Source: Streptococcus oralis
Lineage (GTDB): Bacteria; Bacillota; Bacilli; Lactobacillales; Streptococcaceae
Direction of reading: 5' to 3'
Length of the DNA: 64,000 bases
NCBI RefSeq assembly: GCF_021497945.1
Contig: NZ_CP046524.1
Coordinates: forward strand, 1,151,501-1,215,500
The notes beneath the pieces were generated by a model, which had not been told where the DNA came from, searched no databases, and saw nothing but the letters and a program-made list of their open reading frames with translations. Within the stretch, counting starts at the first letter, position 1; the number at the start of each line of letters is the position of its first letter. Shown piece after piece: positions 28,887-37,584 of this stretch. The position numbers and the translations under genes were made by a program.

Positions 28887-29022
28887 GCTTATCTCCTTTA
28901 ACTTTCCCCCCAGAGGTAGCAAAAAGGCCACCCAATCCAATAGACAGAATCTCTGTCCTTCCATCCATTCAAAACAACTCCTACCAATACTCTTCAAAAG
29001 TATCTAGGTAGCAACTCAACAA

Positions 29023-29028
29023 ATTATA
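29023..29028 (-). promoter_or_regulatory. Possible -10 of the ABC exporter operon
   Basis: A TATAAT hexamer on the minus strand lies about 137 bases upstream of the permease start. No good -35 is seen at normal spacing. The rest of the 386-base gap between the permease and the plus-strand DUF3270 gene shows only the divergent promoter described separately. Confidence 0.35.
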
Positions 29029-29202
29029 TTAGGAAAAGCCCTTGCTTGCTATCAATTTATATAAGTTGTCCCTTCCTTACTCAGTATATTTATAGTAGAG
29101 AAGGTCGGGTCATCTGTTTTAAGTGTAATATCCATGCTATCACTTTCCCCAGTGGGTGTCAAGAAGAGTGACTTAGAAGATGATAAGAGACTTTAGTAGT
29201 TT

Positions 29203-29246
29203 TGTAACCATTCTGTAACAATTCTCTGCATAAAAAATGATAAAAT
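29203..29246 (+). promoter_or_regulatory. Promoter of the DUF3270-like gene with a TGTAAC direct repeat
   Basis: TGTAAC occurs at 29203-29208 and 29214-29219, exactly one helical turn (11 bp) apart. An extended -10 (TGA-TAAAAT, 29238-29246) follows. The spacing resembles an OmpR-family response regulator site near -35. The regulator is unknown. Confidence 0.5.
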
Positions 29247-29272
29247 GGTTAGGTATTGTTAAGGAGAGAATC

Positions 29273-29557
29273 ATGCCCGCAAGAAAATTAGAAGCTTATG
29301 AGTTTGAACAAATTCCAGAATCGAAACAAACTCCGCTTTATCAAGACTATACACCAGAAGCCCCAGTCAGCCCTAACCTAAAAGAGATTTTATTTTTTGT
29401 AAATATTGCTTGTTTTTGTATTTTTATGGTGCTTTTTAGCTTTATCTTTTTAGCCTTAAAATTAAATACAGCTTTATCATTTATTGCTGCTATGGGAACA
29501 AGCTTCGCACTTTTACAACTTCAACGAAAGATGATGAAACGAAAAATTTCAAAATAA
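29273..29557 (+). CDS. Small membrane protein, DUF3270-like
   Basis: The 94-aa protein has a polar N-terminal half (MPARKLEAYEFEQIPESKQ) and two adjacent hydrophobic helices (about residues 37-60 and 64-82), ending in a basic stretch RKMMKRKISK. The function is unknown. The family is streptococcal and sits next to ciaH, convergent with it. The start at 29273 has AAGGAGAG upstream. Confidence 0.75.
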   Translation: MPARKLEAYEFEQIPESKQTPLYQDYTPEAPVSPNLKEILFFVNIACFCIFMVLFSFIFLALKLNTALSFIAAMGTSFALLQLQRKMMKRKISK

Positions 29558-29586
29558 AGGTTGGTACCACTACCAACCTCTTTTCT
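29557..29586 (+). terminator. Terminator of the DUF3270-like gene
   Basis: GGTTGGTA-CCAC-TACCAACC forms an 8-bp stem followed by TCTTTTCT on the plus strand, immediately after the stop codon. Confidence 0.8.
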
Positions 29587-29593
29587 AGTTATC

Positions 29594-29623
29594 AAAAAAG
29601 ACAGTTTTAAAACTGTCTTTTTT
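29594..29623. terminator. Bidirectional terminator behind ciaH
   Basis: A perfect palindrome-like stem AAAAAAGACAGTTTT/AAAACTGTCTTTTTT has T runs on both strands. It overlaps the ciaH stop codon and also backs up the convergent DUF3270-like gene. Confidence 0.85.
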
Positions 29624-30959
29624 ATTTATTCTTACGTTTTGAAGGAGATTGAATAGCGATCTTAACTTCAAAAATTGTTCCTCTAGGTTTGTTATCTTTT
29701 ACGCTAATCGTTCCTCGTAAGGCATCTACGATCTGCTTGGCCAAAGATAGTCCTAGACCAAAACCACCTTTCTGACGGGTTCTCGCCTTGTCTACACGAT
29801 AAAAGCGGTCAAAGATTTTCTTCTTATCGGCAGCTGAGATCCCAATTCCATTATCTGTTACTGTAAGATAGAGATGGCGATCTGTGGCATGAACTACAAA
29901 CTCAATCTTGCCATCCTCTTCGGTATACTTGATGGCATTATCAAACAAGATGGTCATGAGCTGTTTTAGGAGCAACTGATCGGTCATGAATGGGCGATAA
30001 ACTCGATTTTCATAGTCAAAAACACGATCATTTTCAGAAGCAATCAACTCATAGTTGGCAAAGGTTGTTTTAAAGAATTGTGGAGAAACTTCTGCTATTT
30101 CTGGTTTGATCCCATCGTCTCGACGTGCTAGATTGAGAAGGTTGGTCGTGAGGAAACGCATGTTGCGAACTTCTTCAAGGCTAGAAGCAATACTTTCGCT
30201 GGATTCCATAATCGTCGCTTCTGGTTTTCGAAAGAGAGTCTCTAAACGATTTTGTAAAACAGCCAAGGGCGTTCTCAGTTCGTGACTCGCATTTTCAACA
30301 AAGGACTTCTGCTTTTGCATGCTTTCCAATAGGGGTTTGACACTGACACGTGCCAGGTAAACACTGGCAATTAAAGACAGGAGCCAGAAACTAGCCATCA
30401 CTACAACAATTAAATGCTCGTGATTTTGGCTGATTTGCTCAAGCTGGCTGGTATTGATTAGAACCGCCGCATATTTGACATTACTTGATACGGTGGAAGA
30501 GTTGGTTTCCATCAAGACCATTCGATAGGTTTCTTCCTGACCATAGCTGTTGACAACTTGAATTTGCCGAATATGATTCAACTCTTTCTTGTCCAGCTTG
30601 ATTTTGTCCAAGCCTAAAAAGCGATTGCCCAGTAAGAGTTGGTTAAAATCCTTGTCAAAAAGCAAAACTTCTGTATTGGAGCTAACATTGGGCTTGATTT
30701 CAGCCTTGCTGGCATCCGCTGTTGCTGGTTGAATATCCTTGACTTCCTCAGTTGCCCGATTAAGGGCTAACTGGATAACCGCTTGGGGACTACTACTAAG
30801 AGCTTGTAGTTTTTCATCTACAGAAGTGTAGAGACTCGAGTGCATGACCTGGAGGATAATCAAGGTCATAGCAGAGAAGATTAGGGTGAACACTCCAAAG
30901 TTTCGAATGAAATAGCTGAAATCATCCGCATACCATGTTTTTTTTAGTTTATTGAACAT
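29622..30959 (-). CDS. ciaH: Sensor histidine kinase CiaH
   Basis: CiaH is the membrane sensor of the CiaRH system, which controls competence, beta-lactam tolerance and envelope stress. The 445-aa protein has an N-terminal helix (about residues 20-42) and an extracytoplasmic sensor of about 140 residues. A second helix lies near residue 190. The H box [11 protein letters not shown] is at about residue 225, and the catalytic domain has DNAIKY, DNGIGIS, FDRFYR and GGFGLGLSL. It overlaps ciaR by 11 bases. Confidence 0.95.
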   Translation of the reverse strand: MFNKLKKTWYADDFSYFIRNFGVFTLIFSAMTLIILQVMHSSLYTSVDEKLQALSSSPQAVIQLALNRATEEVKDIQPATADASKAEIKPNVSSNTEVLLFDKDFNQLLLGNRFLGLDKIKLDKKELNHIRQIQVVNSYGQEETYRMVLMETNSSTVSSNVKYAAVLINTSQLEQISQNHEHLIVVVMASFWLLSLIASVYLARVSVKPLLESMQKQKSFVENASHELRTPLAVLQNRLETLFRKPEATIMESSESIASSLEEVRNMRFLTTNLLNLARRDDGIKPEIAEVSPQFFKTTFANYELIASENDRVFDYENRVYRPFMTDQLLLKQLMTILFDNAIKYTEEDGKIEFVVHATDRHLYLTVTDNGIGISAADKKKIFDRFYRVDKARTRQKGGFGLGLSLAKQIVDALRGTISVKDNKPRGTIFEVKIAIQSPSKRKNK

Positions 30960-31623
30960 CTTTTAAAATATACCCGACACTACGCAAGGTTTGAAGATTT
31001 TCAGCAAAGGCTGTTCCCTTCAGTTTCTTACGAACTTTTGAAACATAGACTTCTACAACGGAAATAGTCGTATCACTATCAAATCCCCATAGACGGTCAA
31101 AAATCTGTGTCTTGGGAAGAATAACATTTTGATTTTGAAGGAAGTAAACCAATAACTCAAACTCTTTTCCGAGTAGTTCCACAGGAGTATCTTCCACCTT
31201 CACTTCATTCGTTGAAAGGTTGACGACAATATCCCCATAGGTCAAGGTGTTTTCGTTAAACTTACCTGAACGTTTGAGAAGGGCTTGGATCCGCATTTTG
31301 AGTTCTTCTAGATAAAAAGGTTTGGTGAGGTAGTCATCCGCTCCCAACTCAAAACCATGTCCCTTGTCATCCAAACTTTCCTTAGCAGTCATGATAAGGA
31401 CTGGTGTCGTAATTCCTTTTTCGCGCAACTCTTTCAAAACTTGGAATCCATTTTTTTCAGGCAACATCAGGTCAAGCAAAATCAAGTCATAGACGCCACT
31501 TTCAGCTTCGTAGAGACCTTCTTCTCCATCAAAGACCTGCATGACATCTGCAAAATCATCTAAAAAGTCAAATACTGAGTTTGACAGACCCAGGTCATCT
31601 TCTACTAATAAGATTTTTATCAT
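30949..31623 (-). CDS. ciaR: Response regulator CiaR
   Basis: This is an OmpR-family regulator of 224 aa. The receiver domain has acidic residues EDD near position 8 and the phosphorylation site Asp51 in [13 protein letters not shown]; the conserved Lys in YLTKPF follows. The DNA-binding winged helix occupies residues 130-224. It is the first gene of ciaRH, with a CiaR-like site in its own promoter, consistent with the reported autoregulation. Confidence 0.96.
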   Translation of the reverse strand: MIKILLVEDDLGLSNSVFDFLDDFADVMQVFDGEEGLYEAESGVYDLILLDLMLPEKNGFQVLKELREKGITTPVLIMTAKESLDDKGHGFELGADDYLTKPFYLEELKMRIQALLKRSGKFNENTLTYGDIVVNLSTNEVKVEDTPVELLGKEFELLVYFLQNQNVILPKTQIFDRLWGFDSDTTISVVEVYVSKVRKKLKGTAFAENLQTLRSVGYILKDVQ

Positions 31624-31647
31624 CAGAAACTCCTCCTTGTTATGATT

Positions 31648-31680
31648 ATTATACCAAAATTGCCTTAAAAAAAACTCAAC
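31648..31680 (-). promoter_or_regulatory. ciaR promoter with CiaR-like repeat
   Basis: On the minus strand the order is GTTGAG-N5-TTTAAG-N10-TATAAT. The proximal half-site and its 10-bp distance to the -10 match the known CiaR architecture exactly; the distal half-site matches 4 of 6 bases. The site overlaps the 3' arm region of the pepN terminator. Confidence 0.65.
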
Positions 31681-31716
31681 TCTCTCTCGTTTTCAGAAAG
31701 AAAGTTGAGTTTTTTA
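31669..31716 (-). terminator. Intrinsic terminator after pepN
   Basis: AAAAAACTCAAC and GTTGAGTTTTTT form a 12-bp stem around a pyrimidine-rich loop that is partly self-complementary (CTTT/AAAG). A T run follows on the minus strand. Confidence 0.82.
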
Positions 31717-31733
31717 TTTACATTTCGAATGAA

Positions 31734-34280
31734 TTAAGCTTTGCCATATTGGGCTACAACAGCTTCGACTGCTGCTTTTTCACGATTAATCAATTCTACG
31801 CGGGCTGCAATATCCTTGATTCCCATACCGATATTACGACTGAGAGCGAGGTCAGAGAGTTGCGGCTCAAAGAAGGCCTTGTATTCTGCCAAGCGCTCTT
31901 CTGTTTTAAAGATATGCGATGGGAAGATGACAAAGCTATCAAAACTCATGTCGCCACCAAGAGCTGCCTTGATCCAATCCCAGTTTTCACGCGCCCATAC
32001 CCAAACAGTTTCTTGAGTTGCTTGGTGTCCGAGGAATTGGAGGTACCATGAAGAAAGGTCTTGTGGTTTCACGACAAATTTATCTTTCCAAGTTGCAAGT
32101 AAAGTTTGGATGTTGTCAGCACCCTTGCTGTGAGCGAGAGCTGCTGCCAACTGACGTTGGAAGACCGCATCCGTCGCATGAGTGTAGAGGTCAAGATAAG
32201 TTGCGACCAAATCCTTGGTCTCATGGTGTTTCATTTCATTGATGAGAACTTGAGCACGAATTGCTGCTGGAAGTCCTGCAAGATTATCCTTGTGAGCTGC
32301 AAAGATTTGACTAGCGACTTGACTAGCTTCTGCATCATTGGAGCGAATCATCATGGAAATGGTCAACTGACGAACCAATTCGTCTTCATCTGATTCACCA
32401 TCTTTAGCTTCAAAACCAAGACGGTCATAGTTGTGACGAGCCAATTTAGCAACGAGTGTATTAAAGGCTTTCTCAGTTTCCGTTCCTTCATCGATAAAAC
32501 GCTCAAGGGCAGAAATCACTTGAGAAATAGCTGAAACCACTAGATAAGACTCTTCCTTAGCAAGTTTATCAAGGACTGGAAGCAAGTCTGCATAAGAAAT
32601 GTGCCCTGCTTCAGCCAACAAACGACGTTCTTGAACGATTTGCAGTTTGCTTGTGTTATCAAGTGTCTCTAACTCAGCAAGAACAGCTTCTAACAAGTCT
32701 CCTTGATAGTCGGTAATATAGTGGGCTGTATTTTCCGTGTTGAGACGAAGGGCGCCCTTGTTTTCAGCAAGAAGAGCTGCGTAGCCAGGGATTTCGATAC
32801 TTTCAGTTTCGAGTGTATCTGGCAAGCCTTTCCAGTTGCTGTTGAGTGGCACAACCCAGAGACGGTTCTTGTCTTCGTGCTCACCGATAAAGAATTGTTT
32901 TTGTGAAATCTTCAAGACATCATTTTCAACTTTGACAGTGAGAACTGGGTAACCAGGTTGCTCCAACCAAGAATCCATGAAGGCTGCAACATCACGGCCT
33001 GACGCTTGACCAAGAGCATTCCAAAGGTCACGACCAATGGTATTTCCGTATTGGTGTTTTTCAAAGTAAGCATGCAAACCTTTGGCAAAATCAGCATCGC
33101 CGAGCCAACGACGAAGCATGTGCATGAGGCGGCTTCCTTTGGCATAGACGATAGCTCCGTCAAAGAGGGTATTGATTTCGTCTGGGTGTTTAACTTCGAC
33201 GTGGACAGACTGAACGCCATCCGTCGCATCACGTTTAAGTGCTCCCGGCACACCACCTGTTTGGAAGTCTTCAAAGATATTCCAAGTTGGCTCGATGGCA
33301 TCGACACAGACGTATTCCATCATGTTAGCGAAGCTTTCATTAAGCCAGAGGTCATCCCACCATTTCATAGTCACGAGGTTTCCAAACCATTGGTGGGCCA
33401 ACTCATGTGCTACAACTAGGGCAACTTGTTGACGGCTAGCAAAAGTTGAGTTCTCATCCACAACCAAGTAAACTTCACGGTAAGTAACAAGACCCCAGTT
33501 TTCCATAGCACCAGCTGAGAAGTCAGGAAGGGCGATGTGAAGTGATTGAGGGATTGGATACTTAACTCCATAGTAATCTTCGTAAAACTCGATCGAGCGA
33601 ACGGCGATGTCTAGTGAGAAATCGAGGTTAGATAGTGGGTGGGCTTTCGTTGAGTAGACACCGACGAGGGTACCGTTTTTAGTTTTCGCTGTTACCCCTT
33701 GCAAATCACCTGCTACAAAGGCCAACAAGTAAGAAGACATGCGAGGTGTTGTCTCGAACTTCCAGATGCCTGTTTCCTTGCGGTTTTCTACATCAATCTC
33801 AGGCATGTTTGACAAGGCAACTTCACCTTCTGCTTGGTCAAAACGAAGAGAGAGATCAAAGGTTGCTTTGGCTTCAGGTTCGTCCACACATGGGAAGGCT
33901 TCGCGCGCAAAATGGCTCTCGAACTGAGTAGACAAGACTTCCTTCTTGACTCCATCAACAGTGTAGTAAGAAGGGTAAATCCCTGTCATGTTATCTGTGA
34001 TTTTTCCTGAAAAGGCAAGAACTAATTCAACTTGACCAGCCTCAGCCAATTCGATATGAAGAGCTTCATTGTCATGGTCAACTGTAAACGGACGAGCTTG
34101 ACCCGCGACTTCTACTGAGGCGATTTCCAAATCCTTTTGGTGAAGGGAAATACGGTCACTCTGTGCTTGACCAGTAATGGTCACCTTACCAGAAAACGTT
34201 TTGGTCTCACGACTCAAGTCTAAAAATAAATCATAATGTTCAGGAACAAATTGCTTAATAAAATGTTCAACTGCTTGCAT
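31734..34280 (-). CDS. pepN: Aminopeptidase N (M1 family lysyl aminopeptidase)
   Basis: This cytoplasmic zinc aminopeptidase releases N-terminal residues, preferring Lys and Leu, from peptides. The 848-aa length is standard. Substrate recognition GAMENWGL is at about residue 257, and the zinc motif HELAHQWFGNLV is followed by WLNESFANMMEY, giving HExxH-18-E near residues 291-314. A helical ERAP1-like C-terminal domain follows. It is monocistronic between a promoter-bearing gap and a terminator. Confidence 0.96.
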   Translation of the reverse strand: MQAVEHFIKQFVPEHYDLFLDLSRETKTFSGKVTITGQAQSDRISLHQKDLEIASVEVAGQARPFTVDHDNEALHIELAEAGQVELVLAFSGKITDNMTGIYPSYYTVDGVKKEVLSTQFESHFAREAFPCVDEPEAKATFDLSLRFDQAEGEVALSNMPEIDVENRKETGIWKFETTPRMSSYLLAFVAGDLQGVTAKTKNGTLVGVYSTKAHPLSNLDFSLDIAVRSIEFYEDYYGVKYPIPQSLHIALPDFSAGAMENWGLVTYREVYLVVDENSTFASRQQVALVVAHELAHQWFGNLVTMKWWDDLWLNESFANMMEYVCVDAIEPTWNIFEDFQTGGVPGALKRDATDGVQSVHVEVKHPDEINTLFDGAIVYAKGSRLMHMLRRWLGDADFAKGLHAYFEKHQYGNTIGRDLWNALGQASGRDVAAFMDSWLEQPGYPVLTVKVENDVLKISQKQFFIGEHEDKNRLWVVPLNSNWKGLPDTLETESIEIPGYAALLAENKGALRLNTENTAHYITDYQGDLLEAVLAELETLDNTSKLQIVQERRLLAEAGHISYADLLPVLDKLAKEESYLVVSAISQVISALERFIDEGTETEKAFNTLVAKLARHNYDRLGFEAKDGESDEDELVRQLTISMMIRSNDAEASQVASQIFAAHKDNLAGLPAAIRAQVLINEMKHHETKDLVATYLDLYTHATDAVFQRQLAAALAHSKGADNIQTLLATWKDKFVVKPQDLSSWYLQFLGHQATQETVWVWARENWDWIKAALGGDMSFDSFVIFPSHIFKTEERLAEYKAFFEPQLSDLALSRNIGMGIKDIAARVELINREKAAVEAVVAQYGKA

Positions 34281-34332
34281 AGTTTTCTCCTATTCTAAGT
34301 TTAAGAGCTGCTACTCTTCTTCAAACAAACTT

Positions 34333-34341
34333 ATTATATCA
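34333..34341 (-). promoter_or_regulatory. Extended -10 of pepN
   Basis: The minus strand reads TGATATAAT, a perfect -10 with a TG extension, about 55 bases upstream of the pepN start. No clear -35 is seen. Confidence 0.6.
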
Positions 34342-34402
34342 TGTTTTGCTTGAGAAAAAAGGATTGGACGGTGATTTCCAAAACTTTCTTCCTTCCATCT
34401 GT

Positions 34403-34843
34403 CTACAGAGGGTAAACCTTGCGAAATTCTTCCAAAACAACTTTGCTGTCAGGTGTAAAAGCCAGCCCAACCTCTCTCAGCCACTCGGCGAAACAGTCTT
34501 CATGAACCTGACGCCAATAGGCTAGGGATTTATCACCTTCCCCTTCCTTAAAAGCATGTTCAGCAGAAACTTGATTGAAAGGCTGAACGGAAACCTTTGT
34601 AATTTCGACAATGCAGACAGCCCGATCTTGGCCATCTAAAATGACGTCAAATGTTCCTTCTCGTGGAAGTGGTTCGTTATCAACTGCATAAAGATCATAG
34701 GCTGAGGCGGTTGCTGTCTTTTCGCCTCTTAGAACTAGGTCTGCCAAGAGATCGGCTTCCACTCCAAAAGCCCAGGCATCTATCTCATCGCCGATAGAGG
34801 AGTTGATTTGCTTGTATGCTTTCCACATTTCTTGCGGTGTCAT
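34403..34843 (-). CDS. ASCH domain protein
   Basis: The 146-aa protein has the ASCH beta-barrel pattern: LVLRGEKTATASAYDLY at about residue 36 and a G-rich strand FDVILDGQDRAVCIVEITKV. A C-terminal helix WLREVGLAF follows. ASCH domains are RNA-binding-like folds; one member is an N4-acetylcytidine amidohydrolase (YqfB), but the substrate here is unknown. It overlaps the PEP-domain gene by 4 bases. Confidence 0.85.
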   Translation of the reverse strand: MTPQEMWKAYKQINSSIGDEIDAWAFGVEADLLADLVLRGEKTATASAYDLYAVDNEPLPREGTFDVILDGQDRAVCIVEITKVSVQPFNQVSAEHAFKEGEGDKSLAYWRQVHEDCFAEWLREVGLAFTPDSKVVLEEFRKVYPL

Positions 34844-35688
34844 GGGTTGCTCCTTTGTAATTTTTTACTTACTTCTTTTATACGTTTGAGATGGTCTGGA
34901 TGATCAATCTCTAAATTAAAAATCTCTGGAATAGAACTGTAGTGGATAATACATTTGATACCCATCTGATTCATTTTTTCTATGAAAGAGGCATTCAGAT
35001 AGCCTGTTACAGCAAAGTCAATCTTTTTTATCCTTGCTTTATCCTGCATCTGTCTTAGCATATCTAACATTATTGGACTTTCCATATCATGCCATTGACT
35101 GTTTCTCACAGTCGCAAAAACAAAAGAAGTCAAATCATTCATTCCAACTACAATCTTTGAAATGCCTGTTTCCAATATCCTATCCAAGTCAAAATAAGCT
35201 GACGGTAATTCAATCATTGTGGCAATTTTCCCAGTAAAACCATGCTCACGCAATACTCTAATAGCTTGTTTTAATTGGTCGGCATCATTGACAAAAGGAA
35301 AGATAACAGACAGATTGGGATTGGTTTGATAAACTTCTGTAACGACATTTGCCTCAGCCTGAAATTCATCTGGACACGCCAGTAAACGCCTAGTTCCTCT
35401 GTATCCAAACAAGGGATGATTTTCATCAAAATACTCTTTAGTCCCCTCGAGACAATTAGCTTCTTCATTGGTCAATTCTGAAAAACGATACCAAACTTCC
35501 TCATCAGAGTACAAGGAACTGATGTTTAATAGATAATCTTTCACAAATTGCTGACAACTTGGTAACAGTATGTTTTGAATGAGCTCTCTCAACAAGTATT
35601 CACCACGAATCATGCCAATATGGTGGAATATTTTAGGATGAACCTTTTCAACAATTTTTTCGCCACTAAGGGCTAGTTGGTTATTCAT
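34840..35688 (-). CDS. Orphan PEP-utilising enzyme C-terminal (TIM barrel) domain protein
   Basis: The 282-aa protein resembles only the C-terminal PEP/pyruvate-binding barrel of PEP synthase, PPDK or PTS enzyme I. Retained are HPLFGYRGTRRLL (conserved Arg pair, about residue 90), ATMIELPSAYFD (Glu) and IVVGMNDLTSF. The ATP-grasp and phosphohistidine domains are absent. The loop that normally holds the catalytic Cys-Gly reads FAVTGYLNA, without cysteine. It may bind PEP or a related acid but probably cannot carry out the normal phosphotransfer. The start at 35688 has GAGGGGAAG upstream. It is coupled to the ASCH gene. Confidence 0.7.
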   Translation of the reverse strand: MNNQLALSGEKIVEKVHPKIFHHIGMIRGEYLLRELIQNILLPSCQQFVKDYLLNISSLYSDEEVWYRFSELTNEEANCLEGTKEYFDENHPLFGYRGTRRLLACPDEFQAEANVVTEVYQTNPNLSVIFPFVNDADQLKQAIRVLREHGFTGKIATMIELPSAYFDLDRILETGISKIVVGMNDLTSFVFATVRNSQWHDMESPIMLDMLRQMQDKARIKKIDFAVTGYLNASFIEKMNQMGIKCIIHYSSIPEIFNLEIDHPDHLKRIKEVSKKLQRSNP

Positions 35689-35729
35689 TTCTTCCCCTCT
35701 TTCCATCATTCAAATTTAGCTACACGTCC

Positions 35730-36335
35730 TCATACCCTAAATGGAAAAAGTACATACATCCCCTGCTCCTTGATAAAGCTTTGTAATCTTTCGATTTGTT
35801 CTTCTATTTTAGACTGGATATCCGCCTCGTCCAGAGTTGATTCCGCACTAAACAACTGAAGTTTTAACAAGTCTGCTAAGTAAAGTAAGCACCATTCCAT
35901 CTCAGATGTAAGGGTCGAAGCTTGCTCGATTTTTGCAAGCTTTTGTTCCAAGGTATCACCATTCAAAAATCTCTGATGTACTCTCCTTCTTATTTTTCTA
36001 GTTGTTTCCTCCCCAGAATCCAATGGACTTAAAAGGAGATTTTGATAGATGAACACCTGATTTTCCGTCTGCTTTTCCATATAGGCCAACAAGACTATTG
36101 AACTCTCAACAAAGGTCCAACTATTATAATCTCCTTCAAAGGGAATTTGTAGCAAAATATCTAACAACTTTTTAGCTAGTTCTTTTTGACCATCTAGATA
36201 GAGTAAATAAGCAAGGTGATTAAGAGACTCAAGATAGGAACAGTTGGTCTTCATGTGCTTTTTTAAAATCTTTTCTACATAGGGTTTTAAATCTGGATGA
36301 TTTTCCACTAGCTCAAATACTTCTGTCAGCTTCAT
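35730..36335 (-). CDS. Hypothetical helical-repeat protein (DUF6707-like)
   Basis: The 201-aa acidic cytoplasmic protein is mostly helical. It has a TPR-like LAYLLYLDGQKELAKKLLDILLQI (written as LAYLLYLDGQ then ELAKKLLDIL, residues 42-65) followed by SWTFVESSIVLLAYM. It resembles families found in toxin-immunity neighbourhoods, but I cannot name a function. It follows the immunity-like cluster and precedes the PEP-domain gene on the same strand. Confidence 0.6.
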   Translation of the reverse strand: MKLTEVFELVENHPDLKPYVEKILKKHMKTNCSYLESLNHLAYLLYLDGQKELAKKLLDILLQIPFEGDYNSWTFVESSIVLLAYMEKQTENQVFIYQNLLLSPLDSGEETTRKIRRRVHQRFLNGDTLEQKLAKIEQASTLTSEMEWCLLYLADLLKLQLFSAESTLDEADIQSKIEEQIERLQSFIKEQGMYVLFPFRV

Positions 36336-36343
36336 TTTAACTC

Positions 36344-36381
36344 CTTACTGTATTTGCCTATACTTACTGTATTCGCCTATA
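36344..36381. repeat. Tandem 19-bp repeat
   Basis: CTTACTGTATTTGCCTATA at 36344-36362 is repeated at 36363-36381 with one change, and a partial third copy (CTTA) follows. It lies in the 75-base gap upstream of the DUF6707-like gene. Confidence 0.8.
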
Positions 36382-36410
36382 CTTAATGGAACTATGTAAA
36401 TCCAGCTTAG

Positions 36411-36749
36411 TTACCAGGCAAAAGGCATAAACGTATCATTCCGATTATAGTAATTCAATGCATCGACCAAGTCTTGGAGACTTGCGTCTGGCTTTTCTTC
36501 CAAGGCTACAATCAAAACATCAATCAACTGTTCACCATAATATACCAGATTAAGATTTCTCTCTACTACTTCCACAGGGTAGACATCTTTATCATCAACT
36601 AAATCTGGATAATCAGAAATCAGATAAAGACTATCAAGTGTTAAGTCACCCTCATCCCGTCCGTAAAGACAAAAATCATCTGAAGCTAGCTGTTCCATGC
36701 GAACTTGCTCTAAAATATCTGCTAGTGAAAAGAATTGGTGTTTACGCAT
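36411..36749 (-). CDS. Small acidic protein (DUF7716-like, immunity-type)
   Basis: The 112-aa acidic protein has DFCLYGRDEGDLTLDSLYLI near residue 25 and a C-terminal ALNYYNRNDTFMPF. This resembles a small family often found beside SUKH immunity proteins. It has no signal peptide or membrane segment. It is one of four consecutive genes of immunity-like character. Confidence 0.6.
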   Translation of the reverse strand: MRKHQFFSLADILEQVRMEQLASDDFCLYGRDEGDLTLDSLYLISDYPDLVDDKDVYPVEVVERNLNLVYYGEQLIDVLIVALEEKPDASLQDLVDALNYYNRNDTFMPFAW

Positions 36750-36766
36750 GATTGCTCCTTTTATTT

Positions 36767-37189
36767 CTACTCACCTTCCACAAAACTAGTCAGAAAAGCC
36801 TCAAATGAAAACCATTGACCAAAAATTTCGGCTCTTTCTTCTAAAACATAGTAATAAACCTTGCCAAAATCTTCTTCCCTTAGAGACAGAGCATAGTTTC
36901 CAGACCCAGGATCATAGGCAAAATGAAGGAGGTCTTTAGCCTGAAATCCAGCAGGAACAACCTCATCGTCAAACCAGTTGAGGGCCTTCTCCATCTCCTC
37001 TAATGAATAAAAAGCATTGAAAGGAAAGAGATGTTTGTCATCATGAACACCAGACACACAAGATTGACCACCATTGTACTTGAGATAAAAGTTTAACATG
37101 GCTTCCGGCAATTTCTTTCCAAGGTTCTCCTCAAATTGTAAAAGGTCTTCTCTTGTAATTGGCTCATTCGCATCTGTTGCTCTCAGCAT
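36767..37189 (-). CDS. SMI1/KNR4 (SUKH) family protein
   Basis: The 140-aa acidic protein has the SUKH core: an N-terminal helix ITREDLLQFEENLGKKLPEA, FYLKYNGG (residue 38) and LLHFAYDPGSGNYALSL. The SUKH superfamily supplies immunity proteins against secreted nuclease toxins in many bacteria. No toxin gene is linked here. Gaps of 17 bases on both sides suggest an operon. Confidence 0.8.
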   Translation of the reverse strand: MLRATDANEPITREDLLQFEENLGKKLPEAMLNFYLKYNGGQSCVSGVHDDKHLFPFNAFYSLEEMEKALNWFDDEVVPAGFQAKDLLHFAYDPGSGNYALSLREEDFGKVYYYVLEERAEIFGQWFSFEAFLTSFVEGE

Positions 37190-37206
37190 AATTATCCCTC
37201 CGGTTT

Positions 37207-37542
37207 TTACAATCTTTCTTCTAAGACCTTGTCAATAAAGTCATAGACAGTTGCAGCAACTTTTTGCATTTCTAAAGAGCCCAAAGCACCCAAATCATTT
37301 TCATAAATGCAATCATCAGCATTTTTCTTGATAAAGTAGGCCAAATCTCCCTCTTGACCAATCATAAAGAAGTCTGGTTCATCTACTTCTATCTGATAGG
37401 TCTCATTACGCTCTAAGAGATCCTCCTTAGCATATAAACAGATACCTGAGTCACCAATCTCATAAGGATCCACTTCGTCCCATTCCAATAAAAACTGATG
37501 GTAGAAACTTGGAAACTCAAATCCAAATATATCTTGTTCCAT
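37207..37542 (-). CDS. SMI1/KNR4-like (SUKH) protein
   Basis: The 111-aa protein has GFEFPSFYHQFLLEWDEVD, an ICLYAKEDLLERNETYQIE strand-helix unit and FFMIGQEGDLAYFIKK, all typical of SUKH folds. It is strongly acidic. It is upstream of, and cotranscribed with, the second SUKH gene. Confidence 0.72.
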   Translation of the reverse strand: MEQDIFGFEFPSFYHQFLLEWDEVDPYEIGDSGICLYAKEDLLERNETYQIEVDEPDFFMIGQEGDLAYFIKKNADDCIYENDLGALGSLEMQKVAATVYDFIDKVLEERL

Positions 37543-37584
37543 CTTTAACCTCCAATAGTGAACAATGCAAACTGTACCAAAGCA

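Noticed and set aside
28887..28997. N-terminal extension of the ABC permease
   Set aside because: A Shine-Dalgarno sits directly before the ATG at 28886, and the extension lacks one and is not membrane-permease-like.
29118..29123. TTTAAG on the plus strand as a CiaR site for the DUF3270-like gene
   Set aside because: There is no second half-site at N5 and no -10 at N10; it lies far from the gene's likely promoter.
33006..33419. 137-aa plus-strand reading frame opposite pepN (and similar long antisense frames)
   Set aside because: It lies wholly inside the well-supported pepN coding sequence, has no ribosome binding site and no family resemblance.
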